The translations under genes were made by a program, and so were the position numbers. Of a stretch of DNA of 61,954 nt, positions 1 to 8,561 are shown in pieces (positions within the stretch are counted from its first letter, which is position 1; every line of letters starts with the position of its first letter). Where the stretch lies: positions 1-61,954 of the forward strand of contig JAJDXO010000022.1 of assembly GCA_022823235.1 (NCBI GenBank), read 5' to 3'. This DNA comes from Rhodospirillales bacterium (GTDB lineage: Bacteria; Pseudomonadota; Alphaproteobacteria; Rhodospirillales; UBA2165). Under the pieces are notes generated by a model. It saw only the letters and a list, made by a program, of their open reading frames with translations, was not told the DNA's origin and made no database searches.

Positions 1-641
1 CGCCAGCCCAGGCGGTACAGCGAATCCAGCTCCTCCACGACCTGTTCCGGCGACTTGGTACGAGGCACGCGACCGTAGAGCTTGATGATGTCGCAAAACT
101 CGCAGTCGAACGGACACCCCCGGGAGAATTGCACGCTCATCATGGCGTAGTTCTTGATATCGATGAGATCGAACCGCGGAACCGGCGTCCGGGTCACATC
201 CGGCTTCCGCGCTTCCCGATACAGCCTCTTGGCCGTCCCGCTCTCCAGATCCCGAAGGAATTCCGCGAAGGTCTCCTCGACCTCGTCCAGCACGAAATGG
301 TCCACGCCCCCGATTTCCTCGTGAAACGTGGTCGGATGAGGTCCTCCGGCGACCACGGGAACGCCTGCGCGGTTGCAGCGCTCGACCACGGCGCGCAGCG
401 ACACATGTTGCGTGATCATCGTGGACGTGAACACCAGATCGGCCCACTCGAGATCGGCGTCATGCAAGTCGCTCACGTTCATGTCGACCACGCGTAGCTC
501 ATAGCTCGCGGGAAACATCGCGGCGACGGTCAGCAGCCCCAGAGGCGGGTGGGCCGCCTTGACCCCCGACATCTCCAGCGCGTGGTCAGCGCCCCAGTAG
601 GTCGGTGGGTGTTCCGGGTAAACCAGCAGAGCGGTTGGCAC
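1..641 (-). CDS. B12-binding-domain radical SAM protein (3' end cut by window)
   Basis: The reading frame is open from a GTG at 641 to the left window edge, so only about the first 213 residues are visible. A GGGAGA-like ribosome site lies 7-8 bases upstream of the GTG, which decided this start. The N-terminal part has the pattern of a cobalamin-binding Rossmann domain (ALLVYP near the start, then VVAGGPHPT around residue 104). It is followed by the radical SAM cysteine cluster CPFDCEFC, a CxxxCxxC motif, near residues 180-187. Proteins of this layout use a 4Fe-4S cluster and S-adenosylmethionine, often for methylation or rearrangement of lipids, pigments or natural products. The substrate cannot be told from this fragment. 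It is separated from its neighbour by about 400 bases without a convincing gene. Confidence 0.85.
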   Translation of the reverse strand, partial: MPTALLVYPEHPPTYWGADHALEMSGVKAAHPPLGLLTVAAMFPASYELRVVDMNVSDLHDADLEWADLVFTSTMITQHVSLRAVVERCNRAGVPVVAGGPHPTTFHEEIGGVDHFVLDEVEETFAEFLRDLESGTAKRLYREARKPDVTRTPVPRFDLIDIKNYAMMSVQFSRGCPFDCEFCDIIKLYGRVPRTKSPEQVVEELDSLYRLGW

Positions 642-1035
642 GACCGGGTTCTCCCGCGATCCAGCCTGACATACGGCGTGAGTTTACAGGCGTTGCCCTG
701 GAAGCGGAAGAGCGCGGCAGGTACAATTTTTGTCCCGCTTCCCGTCCCAAGTCACGGTTCGAGGGTGAGTGCAGACGCGGGGGGGGGGGGGCAACAACCC
801 TGGATCGAGCTGTCGACACCAGAGGATATGACCGGTTTATGTACCATTTGACCTGTCCGGTTTTAGAAAGCGTCCGAACCAAGGAGGTTTTGGTCGGCCG
901 TGGTCGGTGTCGGGTGGAAGCCGAGAATGCGTACATTCATGTTGATCTGGATCGCGGGTTCGGTCATTTCGTTTTCGAAGTGGCAGAGTGCCGGTCATGG
1001 CGCCGCGTATATGGGTTCTCGCTCGACGGCGTGCG
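642..1035. other. Gap with a 13-G homopolymer
   Basis: No convincing gene is seen here. A run of 13 G lies at 779-791, which may be real or a base-calling or assembly artefact. A good Shine-Dalgarno-like sequence (AAGGAGGT, about 882-889) lies on the plus strand, but no reading frame after it resembles a known protein before it runs into the opposite-strand dehydrogenase. It may be a truncated gene start. Confidence 0.4.
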
Positions 1036-1800
1036 CTACTCCGGTGCCATTCGGAGCGCGCCGTCGAACCGGATTACCGAACCGTTCATAAACGTGTTCT
1101 CCGCGATGTGAAGGGCGAGCACGGCGTACTCGTCCGGCTTCCCCAGACGCTTGGGATAAACCGTAGTCTCGCGCAGAAACCGCCTGGCCGGCTCCGACAG
1201 ACCGTTCATCATCGGCGTGTCCATCAGGCCGGGAGCGATGCAGTTCACGCGGATTCCCTCGGCGGCAAGCTCGCGCGCGAGCGGGACCGTCATCGCCGCC
1301 ACCCCGCCCTTCGAGGCGGCATAGTCGAGTTGCCCGATCTGTCCCTCGAAGGCCGCAACCGAGGCGGTGGTCACGATACAGCCGCGCTCGTTGTCGTCCA
1401 TCGGCTCCAGGGCGGCCATGTCGGCGGCAGCCAGCCGGCAAGAGTTGATGGTACCGATCAGGTTGACGCGGATCGCGCGGGTGACTGTTTCCAGCGCGAT
1501 TGCCTTGCCGTCCCGCCGTATCAGCCTGGCGCTCGGAGCGATGCCGGCGCAGGCGACCAGGATACGTGCCGGCCCCAGCTGCTCGCGGACTGCCGCGACG
1601 GCGGCCTCGTGGCTCACGGGATCGACCACGTCGCACACTGCCGCGGCACCGCCGATCTCAGCCGCGAGTCTTCGCGCCGACTCCTCGTTGGTGTCCAAAA
1701 TGCCCACCCTGGCGCCGGCGGCAGCCAGCGCCCGCGCTGTCGCCTCTCCCAGTCCGGATGCGCCACCGGTGACGATCGCTGTTTGCCCGTTGACATTCAT
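1036..1800 (-). CDS. SDR-family 3-hydroxyacyl-CoA dehydrogenase-like oxidoreductase
   Basis: A 254-residue classical short-chain dehydrogenase/reductase, normal length for the family. The NAD-binding motif TGGASGLG is at residues 11-18, followed by an acidic residue (LDT) after the second strand, which favours NAD. The usual NNAG is replaced by ACAG. The catalytic region has TASVAAF and then YAASK. The wording around it (NERGCIV, GQIG, IAPGLMDTPM) and the C-terminal DGALRMAP resemble the HSD10 / type II 3-hydroxyacyl-CoA dehydrogenase branch, which oxidises beta-hydroxyacyl-CoA in branched-chain amino-acid or fatty-acid degradation. It appears to be transcribed alone; no beta-oxidation partners are adjacent. 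The exact substrate is inferred from family resemblance only. Confidence 0.85.
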   Translation of the reverse strand: MNVNGQTAIVTGGASGLGEATARALAAAGARVGILDTNEESARRLAAEIGGAAAVCDVVDPVSHEAAVAAVREQLGPARILVACAGIAPSARLIRRDGKAIALETVTRAIRVNLIGTINSCRLAAADMAALEPMDDNERGCIVTTASVAAFEGQIGQLDYAASKGGVAAMTVPLARELAAEGIRVNCIAPGLMDTPMMNGLSEPARRFLRETTVYPKRLGKPDEYAVLALHIAENTFMNGSVIRFDGALRMAPE

Positions 1801-2017
1801 GTCTGAACGCGCCGCCGAAACAACGCCTGCATAGCCCCTAATCGGCGATCAAGAAGTGACTGATGGTGCCCGGCTGGGCCATTTATTACAATGGGCTGTG
1901 TGATCAACACGCTCCTCGAAGCGTCGCCAACCGGGTGAACAGATGGCCGGAACTTTTCGCTCGCCGGTCAATTCAGGATGTTCTCGACAGTTCGAAGCGA
2001 CGCGAGGCGGCACGCCT

Positions 2018-2262
2018 GCGACCGCGCGCCACCGCTGGATTGGCTGGTCGTCCGAGTAGCAGTTCCGGCGCCTGCATCTGATCGCGAACAACTCGCGCTT
2101 CGTCATTCTGACGCCTGAGTGGGTGCCGAACCTAGCCTCGCGAGTGCTGGGGCTGAGCTTGCGGCGGCCGTGTGCGGACATCCAGGCGGTGCATGGATAC
2201 CCGGCGTTGTTGGCCGAGACCTTCGTCGACCCGGCGCGCTTCGCCGGCACCTGCTACCGCGT
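2018..2262 (+). pseudogene. DUF4338 protein fragment (decayed)
   Basis: One plus-strand frame reads RHRWIGWSSE, a TAG stop at 2057-2059, then QFRRLHLIANNSRFVILTP, VPNLASRVLGLSLRR, and AETFVDPARFAGTCYR. These blocks follow the order typical of DUF4338 proteins, a family found near transposases and, in one branch, in Druantia anti-phage systems. There is no start codon, the N-terminal half is missing, a stop interrupts the frame, and the similarity ends abruptly at about 2262 where an unrelated fragment begins. It is therefore a remnant, not a functional gene. The identification is from memory of the family pattern. Confidence 0.65.
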
Positions 2263-2304
2263 GTCATCCCCAGCGAGCGCGTTCATCGCCGAGTGCATGG
2301 CGGT

Positions 2305-2690
2305 CAGGCTGTTGCGCAGGCCGTGCAGGTCCCAACCGACACGTTCGAAGGTCTCCCAAGCGCAGGTCAGCAGCATCCTCACTTGCGGGTCCGTCAACAG
2401 ATCTCGTTCTGGGACATGCCGAACAAACCGTGATCGAAGAGCTTCTCGCCATCCTCGCGGATCAGTCCTTCCCAGGGGCTGGCGAACCGGCTCGGACCCG
2501 AGTAGCCGCCGATTGGCCGGCAGCCCCTGCCGTAGCGGTCGGTGATCGGCTCCTGGACGATTTCGCGTTCGCTGAGCAGGCGCCAGAAGTCGTCGTCGGT
2601 CCGGATGCCCCCCGGCATGCGGTAGCTGTAGCCGACGATGGCGACAGGCATCTGAGGCGCCGATTGGTCCATGATCTTTTGCGAATTCAT
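2305..2690 (-). pseudogene. Type I polyketide synthase ketosynthase N-terminal fragment (frameshifted)
   Basis: The minus strand encodes MPVAIVGYSYRMPGG, DDFWRLLSERE, and GLFGMSQNEI, the classic start of a beta-ketoacyl synthase domain of a modular polyketide synthase. At about 2397-2402 the frame ends in a stop, but a one-base shift restores LTDPQVRMLLTCAWETFERVGWDLHGLRN, the next stretch of the same domain. The active-site cysteine region and everything after it are absent, and the similarity stops close to the DUF4338 fragment on the other strand. An ATG at 2690 or an upstream ATG at 2756 could be the old start. This is a truncated remnant with no catalytic centre. Confidence 0.75.
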
Positions 2691-2796
2691 GCGGTGGAAC
2701 GAGTCCATGGCCTCACACGGAAGATCTCGGGCAATGGCGGGGCGCGGGGTCGGCAATCGCGATTAGGCAGGGCGGGCACTCAAGAGTGGCATGGCG

Positions 2797-3924
2797 TCAA
2801 TCCCGGGGCATTTCCTTGGCGTATCTGACCAGGGCCATGAACCGGTAAAGGCCGTGCATGAACTTGCCGTAGGGCATGGTGAAGAACAGGGCGAACACGA
2901 CACCCAGGTGCAGGGCCAGCAAAATGCCCATGGCCGGCGTTTCCCGGAATACCAATAGCAGGAGGCCGGTTACGCTGGTCAGCAGGAGCATGACCAGGAA
3001 GGCGGCATCCATTCCCAGCTTCTGTCGATCATCTATCGCCGGATCGCGCTTCGATTTCTCGGCCAGCAGGCCTATGGGCCCGATGATCAACCCGATCCCG
3101 CCGAGCGTCCCCAGAATCACGGGAAGGTCGTACCAGGGGTACGGCGCTTCCAAGCCGAGGAGATAGTGGTAGAGCGTCGCAACGGAGGTGGCGGCAAAGC
3201 AAAGCAGGAATCCGTAGAAGGTGAAGTGATGGTAGAGCCGCCGCTTGCCGGTCGGCCGTTCATCCTCACCGTAGCAGCCGACCCCGCCGCCGTCGAGATA
3301 ACGGAGCGACCCGGCATCCTTAATGGCCTGCCACCATGGGACGGGCTCGGCGAAGGACCCGATGGGAATGCCGATGTCCCGCCAGAAATTCCTCAAGGAC
3401 AGGATAGCGGCCAGGATCGCGTACAAAAAGACGGCGCCGAAGATGAGCGCCATGGCGTTGTGGGGCATCAGCTTGTAGAACGCGCCGGGGCCCGTATGGA
3501 CGGCCCAGAGAACGCCCGGATCGTGCCACCCGACAAAGCCCAGAATGAAGATCGTGACGGAGACCGCCGCGATGAGGCTCACCGTTAGGCCGTTGCGCTT
3601 GAACAGAGGCGCGAGGGCGCGGGGCCAGGCGTAAGCCGCGTAGGAATTCGCCCGGACCGTCGCCATGACCTTGGGTACGTTGACCTCGAACTCGTGCGGG
3701 GGCGAGAATTGGCAGTCCACGTAGCACCCGCCGCAGGCATGGCAGAGATTGGCCAGATAATTGAGATCGCCCTTGGGAAAGGCGCGCCGCAGTTCCATGG
3801 CCGGAAAGACCGCGCACAGGCCTTCGCAGTACCGGCACGAATTACAGACGGTCATCAGCCGCGCGGCTTCGTCCAGCGGGTTGGACAGAACGGGCGAGTC
3901 GGGGTTGGGTGCGGCCGAATTCAT
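2797..3924 (-). CDS. tcuB: Tricarballylate utilisation protein B (Fe-S/membrane electron carrier)
   Basis: 375 residues. The N-terminal soluble part carries two cysteine clusters, CNSCRYCEGLC and CHACGGCYVDC, typical of ferredoxin-type Fe-S binding. The C-terminal two thirds is membrane-embedded, with about six hydrophobic segments. This is the TcuB/CitB layout: the protein takes electrons from the flavoprotein TcuA and passes them to the quinone pool when tricarballylate is oxidised to cis-aconitate. Its ATG overlaps the tcuA stop by four bases (ATGA), showing translational coupling. The preserved cysteines and full length suggest it is functional. It is the last gene of the tricarboxylate operon. 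Confidence 0.92.
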   Translation of the reverse strand: MNSAAPNPDSPVLSNPLDEAARLMTVCNSCRYCEGLCAVFPAMELRRAFPKGDLNYLANLCHACGGCYVDCQFSPPHEFEVNVPKVMATVRANSYAAYAWPRALAPLFKRNGLTVSLIAAVSVTIFILGFVGWHDPGVLWAVHTGPGAFYKLMPHNAMALIFGAVFLYAILAAILSLRNFWRDIGIPIGSFAEPVPWWQAIKDAGSLRYLDGGGVGCYGEDERPTGKRRLYHHFTFYGFLLCFAATSVATLYHYLLGLEAPYPWYDLPVILGTLGGIGLIIGPIGLLAEKSKRDPAIDDRQKLGMDAAFLVMLLLTSVTGLLLLVFRETPAMGILLALHLGVVFALFFTMPYGKFMHGLYRFMALVRYAKEMPRD

Positions 3925-5342
3925 TCGGCGGCGCTCCTTACCCCGGCATTGCCGAGCGCGAGCCGAGCCGCTTCCCGACCGGCAATCCGCCCAAAGACGC
4001 TGCCGATGGTCATCCCCATGCCGCCGGCGTAGCCCTTGCCGAGCACATTGCCGGCCATCATCTCGCCGGCCGCGAACATGTTGGCCGAGGGCGCGCCGCT
4101 CTCCATCAGGATGCGGGCCTCCCGGTTTACCTTGGCGCAGAGGTAGGTGAAGGTGATGCCGGGCCGGACCGGGTAGGCGTAGAACGGGGCCGTCTCGATT
4201 TTCCGTGCCCAGTGGGTTTTGTCAGGCGTGAGACCCTCGGTGCGGCAATCGTCGAGGACGGCCGGGTCGAACGTGCCCGGCCGCACCGCCGCGTTAAAGT
4301 CCGAGACCGTCCGGTCCAGGACATCCGGGTCCAGTTCCAGCTCTTCGGCGAGCCCGCGTATTGTGGGCGCCGGGATCGGCGGGTAGAGGGACGGCATGAA
4401 GCGCTCCAGCGACGGCGCATCGAAAATGATGTAGGCGATCTGGCCCGGCTGCTGCGCGACCAACCGGCCCCACACCGCGTACCGCTTGGGCCAGATGTCC
4501 TCGCCTTCGTCGTAGAAGCGCTCGGCTTCCCGGTTGACGACGATCCCGAACACCACGCAGTCCAGCCGGGTGACGATGCCGCCGTCGTACTTGGGCGCCC
4601 GCGCATCGATGGCGACGGCGTGGCATTGGGTGGGGTCTCCGATGGTCCTGACCCCGGCGTTCATCAGCATCTTGAGGACGGTGCCCTTGTTGTTGGCGGT
4701 GCCGCGGATCAGGAAATTGTCGGCGATCTCGCCCCAGCCCTCCTTGAGCCACTCGAAGTTGGATTCGAACCCGCCGCAGGCGGCAACGAAGCCGCGGGCC
4801 GGCACCGTGTGGTCCCGCCCGTCCTTTCGGTAGGTTGCCGACGAAAACTTGCCGTCCTGAACGTTAACCGCGATGACTTCGGCGTCGTAACGGATTTCGA
4901 CGCCGAGATCCTCGGCGGTGGCATAGAGCGCGTTCAACATGCCCCGGCCGCCGCCGAGGAAGAACGAGTTCGTCCGCCCGAGGCTCAGCGTACCCGCGAG
5001 CGAGGGCTGAAACCTGACCCCCTGCTCGACGATCCAAGTCAGGATCTCCTTGGACTCGGAGATCATCAGCCGGGCCAGTTCTTCGTCGGTGTTGCCCTCG
5101 GTGACCCGGATCAGGTCTTCGTAGAACTCGTCTTCGGTGTAGGGTCCGGTGAGCGTATCGGTTGCCGTGTCGTGAGCGCAGCGCATGTTGCGGGTGTGGC
5201 GCGTATTGCCGCCGCGATAGAACTTGGACGCCGCTTCGAGCACGAGGACGCTCACCCCTTCGCGGCGCGCGGCGATGGCCGCGCAGAGGCCGGCGTTGCC
5301 GCCGCCGGCGATCAGAACATCAAATTCGTGTCCCGTGCTCAT
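3921..5342 (-). CDS. tcuA: FAD-dependent tricarballylate dehydrogenase
   Basis: 473 residues from the ATG at 5342. An in-frame extension upstream would run into the preceding gene, and the protein clearly begins with a dinucleotide-binding fold, FDVLIAGGGNAGLCAA. It belongs to the fumarate reductase/succinate dehydrogenase flavoprotein family; GNTRHTRNM and the C-terminal GEMMAGNVLGKGYAGGMG are close to TcuA proteins. Known role: FAD-linked oxidation of tricarballylate to cis-aconitate, with re-oxidation by TcuB. The neighbours fit this: PrpF-type isomerase 13 bases upstream and overlapping tcuB downstream. A related aconitate- or citrate-like substrate cannot be excluded. Confidence 0.9.
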   Translation of the reverse strand: MSTGHEFDVLIAGGGNAGLCAAIAARREGVSVLVLEAASKFYRGGNTRHTRNMRCAHDTATDTLTGPYTEDEFYEDLIRVTEGNTDEELARLMISESKEILTWIVEQGVRFQPSLAGTLSLGRTNSFFLGGGRGMLNALYATAEDLGVEIRYDAEVIAVNVQDGKFSSATYRKDGRDHTVPARGFVAACGGFESNFEWLKEGWGEIADNFLIRGTANNKGTVLKMLMNAGVRTIGDPTQCHAVAIDARAPKYDGGIVTRLDCVVFGIVVNREAERFYDEGEDIWPKRYAVWGRLVAQQPGQIAYIIFDAPSLERFMPSLYPPIPAPTIRGLAEELELDPDVLDRTVSDFNAAVRPGTFDPAVLDDCRTEGLTPDKTHWARKIETAPFYAYPVRPGITFTYLCAKVNREARILMESGAPSANMFAAGEMMAGNVLGKGYAGGMGMTIGSVFGRIAGREAARLALGNAGVRSAAE

Positions 5343-5355
5343 GGCGATTACGGGG

Positions 5356-6447
5356 CTACCGGCCGCTCCACACCGACGACGGCACGAAAACTTCCCCGGC
5401 GGCGAGCTTCCGCGACGTGCGAAGAATTCCGGCCGAGTTGAGGGAGAAGCCATCGTCGTCCGAGTAGTCCACGATGACGTCCATCAGTCCGAGCGGATGT
5501 TCGAGGACGACGGTAACCGGGCTGCCCGGGGGTTTATCGCAGAGACCATCGGCGACCGTCCCCGGCGTGAGCGCGCAGGATGCGAGGCACTGCGAGCCGG
5601 TCACCGCCATCGTCGGGTGCGTCTTCCAGGGATCGAAATAACGGGCCGCGATTGTGCCCCCCTGCTCGGGCCGCGCGAGGAGGCCGAATTTCGGCGTCAC
5701 CGACTTGCCGACGTCTCCCATTCCCATTTTCTCGCCGGCCTTGAGACGAAGCGCCTCCATGCGGCCGAAGAAATCCTTGTCGGCATCCAATTCTTCGCGG
5801 GTTTCATGACCGGAAAGCCCGAAATCCCGGGCACGGCCGATAACCACCGGCATGGCGACATCCATGCAGGTGACCTCGATCCCGTCAATCTCGTCGATGG
5901 TGTTTCCGGTCGGCAGGAAGGCGCCGGTGGATGAGCCGGCCACGTCCATGAAGTTCAGCTCGATGGGCGCCGCGGTGCCCGGAACGCCGTCAATCCGGGC
6001 ATCGCCTTCATAGGTGACCGCGCCACCCGGCGTACGGACGTTCGCGACGATACGGGCACCGGTATTGACCGCATGAATCTTGATCCGCGTCTCACCGTCG
6101 GCGGCGGGGATGAGGCCCATTTCAAGAGCAGCCGGCCCGACGCCCGAAAGCATGTTTCCGCAAGTGGGCTTGAAGTCGACCAGCTTTTCTTCCACGGCTA
6201 CCTGCCCGAAGAAGTAGTCGATGTCCGCCCAGTCGCCGTCCGCCGCCTTGGAGAGCATCACCACCTTGGTGGTTACCGAGACGCCGCCGCCGATTCCGTC
6301 GATGTTGATGGGATGCCCCGCGCCCACGGCCGAGATGAGAACATTTGCCAGATCATCCAAATCCTCCGGCAAATCCGATCGCCTGAAGTAGGGACCGCGG
6401 GACGTGCCGCCGCGCATGAACAGGAATGGGATTGCCGTCTGGCTCAT
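5356..6447 (-). CDS. prpF: PrpF-family isomerase (aconitate / oxalomesaconate tautomerase type)
   Basis: 363 residues from the ATG at 6447, chosen because MSQTAIPFLFMRGGTSRG is the standard PrpF N terminus and longer extensions overlap the upstream permease. Diagnostic blocks are MRGGTSRGPYF, KPTCGNMLSGVGP (the catalytic cysteine region near residue 100) and MAVTGSQCLA. PrpF proteins use the diaminopimelate-epimerase fold to isomerise tricarboxylates such as aconitate or 2-methylaconitate; relatives include 4-oxalomesaconate tautomerase. Placed between a tricarboxylate transporter and tricarballylate dehydrogenase, an aconitate isomerase role is the most natural inference. It is 11 bases from the permease gene and 13 from tcuA. 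Confidence 0.88.
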   Translation of the reverse strand: MSQTAIPFLFMRGGTSRGPYFRRSDLPEDLDDLANVLISAVGAGHPINIDGIGGGVSVTTKVVMLSKAADGDWADIDYFFGQVAVEEKLVDFKPTCGNMLSGVGPAALEMGLIPAADGETRIKIHAVNTGARIVANVRTPGGAVTYEGDARIDGVPGTAAPIELNFMDVAGSSTGAFLPTGNTIDEIDGIEVTCMDVAMPVVIGRARDFGLSGHETREELDADKDFFGRMEALRLKAGEKMGMGDVGKSVTPKFGLLARPEQGGTIAARYFDPWKTHPTMAVTGSQCLASCALTPGTVADGLCDKPPGSPVTVVLEHPLGLMDVIVDYSDDDGFSLNSAGILRTSRKLAAGEVFVPSSVWSGR

Positions 6448-6458
6448 GGGTCCGCGCC

Positions 6459-8492
6459 TCAGGTCAGCGGCCAAGGCAGCTCGAGGAAGTGCTGCAATAG
6501 CCCCGGCGGGAATTCTCGATTGAGCACCCAGGCCATGAACATCATGAAGGCGATGCTGCAGACCGTGTAGATGCCCGCCTTGGTCCAACTCAAACCGGCG
6601 CGGATACGCATGAAGGCCAGCAGGAAGACCAGCAGCGCCAGTATGAAGCCGACCAAGGATGTGAGGATGAGCAGGAATCCGAACCACGCCAGCGTCGGCC
6701 AGAGGCCATGAACCGGCGGCGTATCCCCGCCGTGGGATTCCCGGTCGGCGAAGATCGTATCCGTCGCCGGCCGCCGCGCCATCGTCACCAGCATGATCGC
6801 CACGCAGATCATGCCCACGCTTGCCACGAACATGGGGAAGATCTTGTCGGTGATCAGGCGGTCGGAGATCAGCGAGGCGTTGTAGAAGCTTGCGACGAAG
6901 TAGATGCCGACCAACGCCATGAAGATGACCGGCGCCCGCTTGCCGCCGGATTCAACCTCGCCTTCCGCCATGATCACCTTCGCTTGCCGAATACCGAAAT
7001 AGATCGAAATGGCCGTAATGATGATCAGCACGATGACGATGGGACCGAACAGGTACTCCATCCCCGATGCCATGCCGTCGCGGAACTTGGACGCGGCGAC
7101 CTGGTAGGCCTGGTTGGCGAAAGTCTCCGCCGGGTTGGAGAGCACGAAGCCGATGAGAAACGCCGGGCGCGACCAATCGAAGCGGCGCAGAAAAATTCCC
7201 AGCAGCCCGATTGAAAACAGCGCGACCAGATCGGCCAGGTTTTGACCGGACTGAAATGCCGCGAACGAAATCAGCATGAACAGGAACGGCGCCAACAGCG
7301 TAAACCGTATGGTGGTCAGCCTGGCGATTGTCGGGGACAGGCCGATGCACAGCGCCGTGCCGACGACGTTGGCGAGGGCCAACAGCCAGACGATCGAATA
7401 GGTGATGTCGAGGTAATTGGCGGACAGCATTTGCGGCCCGACCTCAAGGTCTCCCGATCCCAGGAGCGCGACGGCGCCGATGAACACCGCCATGGAACCG
7501 GAGCCCGGAATGCCGAAGATCAATGTGGGAACGAGCCCCCCGCCCTCTTTGGCGTTGTTGGAGCTTTCCGGGCCGATAATTCCGCGGATTTCACCGCTGC
7601 CGAAGCCGCTCTTGTCCTTGGTGGTCTGGACCGTATGACCATAGGCGATCCAATCCACCACCGAGCCGCCCAGGCCCGGAATGACGCCGACGATGACCCC
7701 GATGACGGCGCAGCGGACGGACAGCATCTTGTTTCGCCACCAATCCTTTACGCCGTCGAACCATCCGGCGCCGAGCACGGCGCCCTTGGCGATCGACCGG
7801 TCCTGCCGCAGGAGGGTGACGATTTCGGGAACTGCAAATATGCCGAGCCCGACGATGACGAGCTTCAGACCATCGGTCAGGTAGGCGATGTCATAGGTCG
7901 CCATTCGGAGCGAGCCGCCGGCATCGGCCTCGCCGATAGTGCCGACCAACAGGCCGAGCCCGGCTGCGGCCAAGCCCTTCAGGGGCACGCGGCCGGCGAG
8001 AACGGCGACCATCGAGAGGCCGAAAATCGTAATCATCAGCATCTCGGGCAGGCCGAATGCCAGCACGATGGGCCGGGCGACCAAAATAAAGAAAGTCAGA
8101 AACAGGGCGCCGACCAGACCGCCGAACAATGACGATGCGAATGCCGCCGCAAGGGCGCGCGCGGCCTCTCCTTTCTGCGCCAGGGGGAAACCATCCAAAA
8201 CCGTCGCCTGTGAGGCGGACGAGCCGGGAATTCCCATCAGGACCGATGCGAACGTGTCCGACGTCGGCACCACGGCGACCATGCCGACCATCAGGGCCAG
8301 CCCGCTGACCGTGTCCATGCCGAAAATGAACGGAAGAACCAGGGACAGTCCGGCGATACCGCCGAGCCCCGGGAATACGCCGACGGCCAATCCCATGACC
8401 ACGCCGAGCGCGAGAAACATCAAGACGCCCGGCTGTAGAATCAGCCCGAAGGCATCCCCCAATGCCGGCAGTACCGTACCTAGAATATCCAC
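6459..8492 (-). CDS. Fused TctA-TctB membrane subunit of tripartite tricarboxylate transporter
   Basis: 677 residues, clearly longer than the usual TctA of about 500. Residues 1 to about 500 are a TctA permease: a GVFPGLGGIAG loop near residue 40, GIPGSSASQATVLDGFPLAQKG near 90, and a second inverted copy with GVIPGLGGSVVDW and GIPGSGSMAVF. Residues from about 520 hold a separate four-helix segment (VIFMALVGIYFVASFY, ALLVFLLAFMRIRAG, FMAWVLNREFPPGL) that matches a TctB small subunit. It therefore appears to be a natural TctA-TctB fusion, and no separate tctB lies nearby. It works with the periplasmic TctC encoded just upstream to take up a tricarboxylate using the ion gradient. Confidence 0.9.
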   Translation of the reverse strand: MDILGTVLPALGDAFGLILQPGVLMFLALGVVMGLAVGVFPGLGGIAGLSLVLPFIFGMDTVSGLALMVGMVAVVPTSDTFASVLMGIPGSSASQATVLDGFPLAQKGEAARALAAAFASSLFGGLVGALFLTFFILVARPIVLAFGLPEMLMITIFGLSMVAVLAGRVPLKGLAAAGLGLLVGTIGEADAGGSLRMATYDIAYLTDGLKLVIVGLGIFAVPEIVTLLRQDRSIAKGAVLGAGWFDGVKDWWRNKMLSVRCAVIGVIVGVIPGLGGSVVDWIAYGHTVQTTKDKSGFGSGEIRGIIGPESSNNAKEGGGLVPTLIFGIPGSGSMAVFIGAVALLGSGDLEVGPQMLSANYLDITYSIVWLLALANVVGTALCIGLSPTIARLTTIRFTLLAPFLFMLISFAAFQSGQNLADLVALFSIGLLGIFLRRFDWSRPAFLIGFVLSNPAETFANQAYQVAASKFRDGMASGMEYLFGPIVIVLIIITAISIYFGIRQAKVIMAEGEVESGGKRAPVIFMALVGIYFVASFYNASLISDRLITDKIFPMFVASVGMICVAIMLVTMARRPATDTIFADRESHGGDTPPVHGLWPTLAWFGFLLILTSLVGFILALLVFLLAFMRIRAGLSWTKAGIYTVCSIAFMMFMAWVLNREFPPGLLQHFLELPWPLT

Positions 8493-8518
8493 GTTAAGGC
8501 CCCCTCCCCAAGGAGTGA

Positions 8519-8544
8519 GGCGCCCCGCCAGCCGGCAGGGCGCC
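8519..8544 (-). promoter_or_regulatory. Intercistronic hairpin between tctC and tctAB
   Basis: A 7-bp perfect inverted repeat (GGCGCCC at 8519-8525, GGGCGCC at 8538-8544) with a 12-base loop that can itself pair lies after the tctC stop and before the permease start. It has no U-tract. It is likely to stabilise the binding-protein mRNA or partly terminate transcription. Confidence 0.5.
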
Positions 8545-8561
8545 GTCTTACGTGGTCAGGG

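Noticed and set aside
605-1111. 168-codon plus-strand frame over the gap
   Set aside because: It runs through the G-tract and into antisense of the SDR gene; no family pattern.
3909-5441. Long plus-strand frame of 510 codons
   Set aside because: It lies exactly opposite tcuA; its composition is the mirror of a real high-G+C gene, with no known domain.
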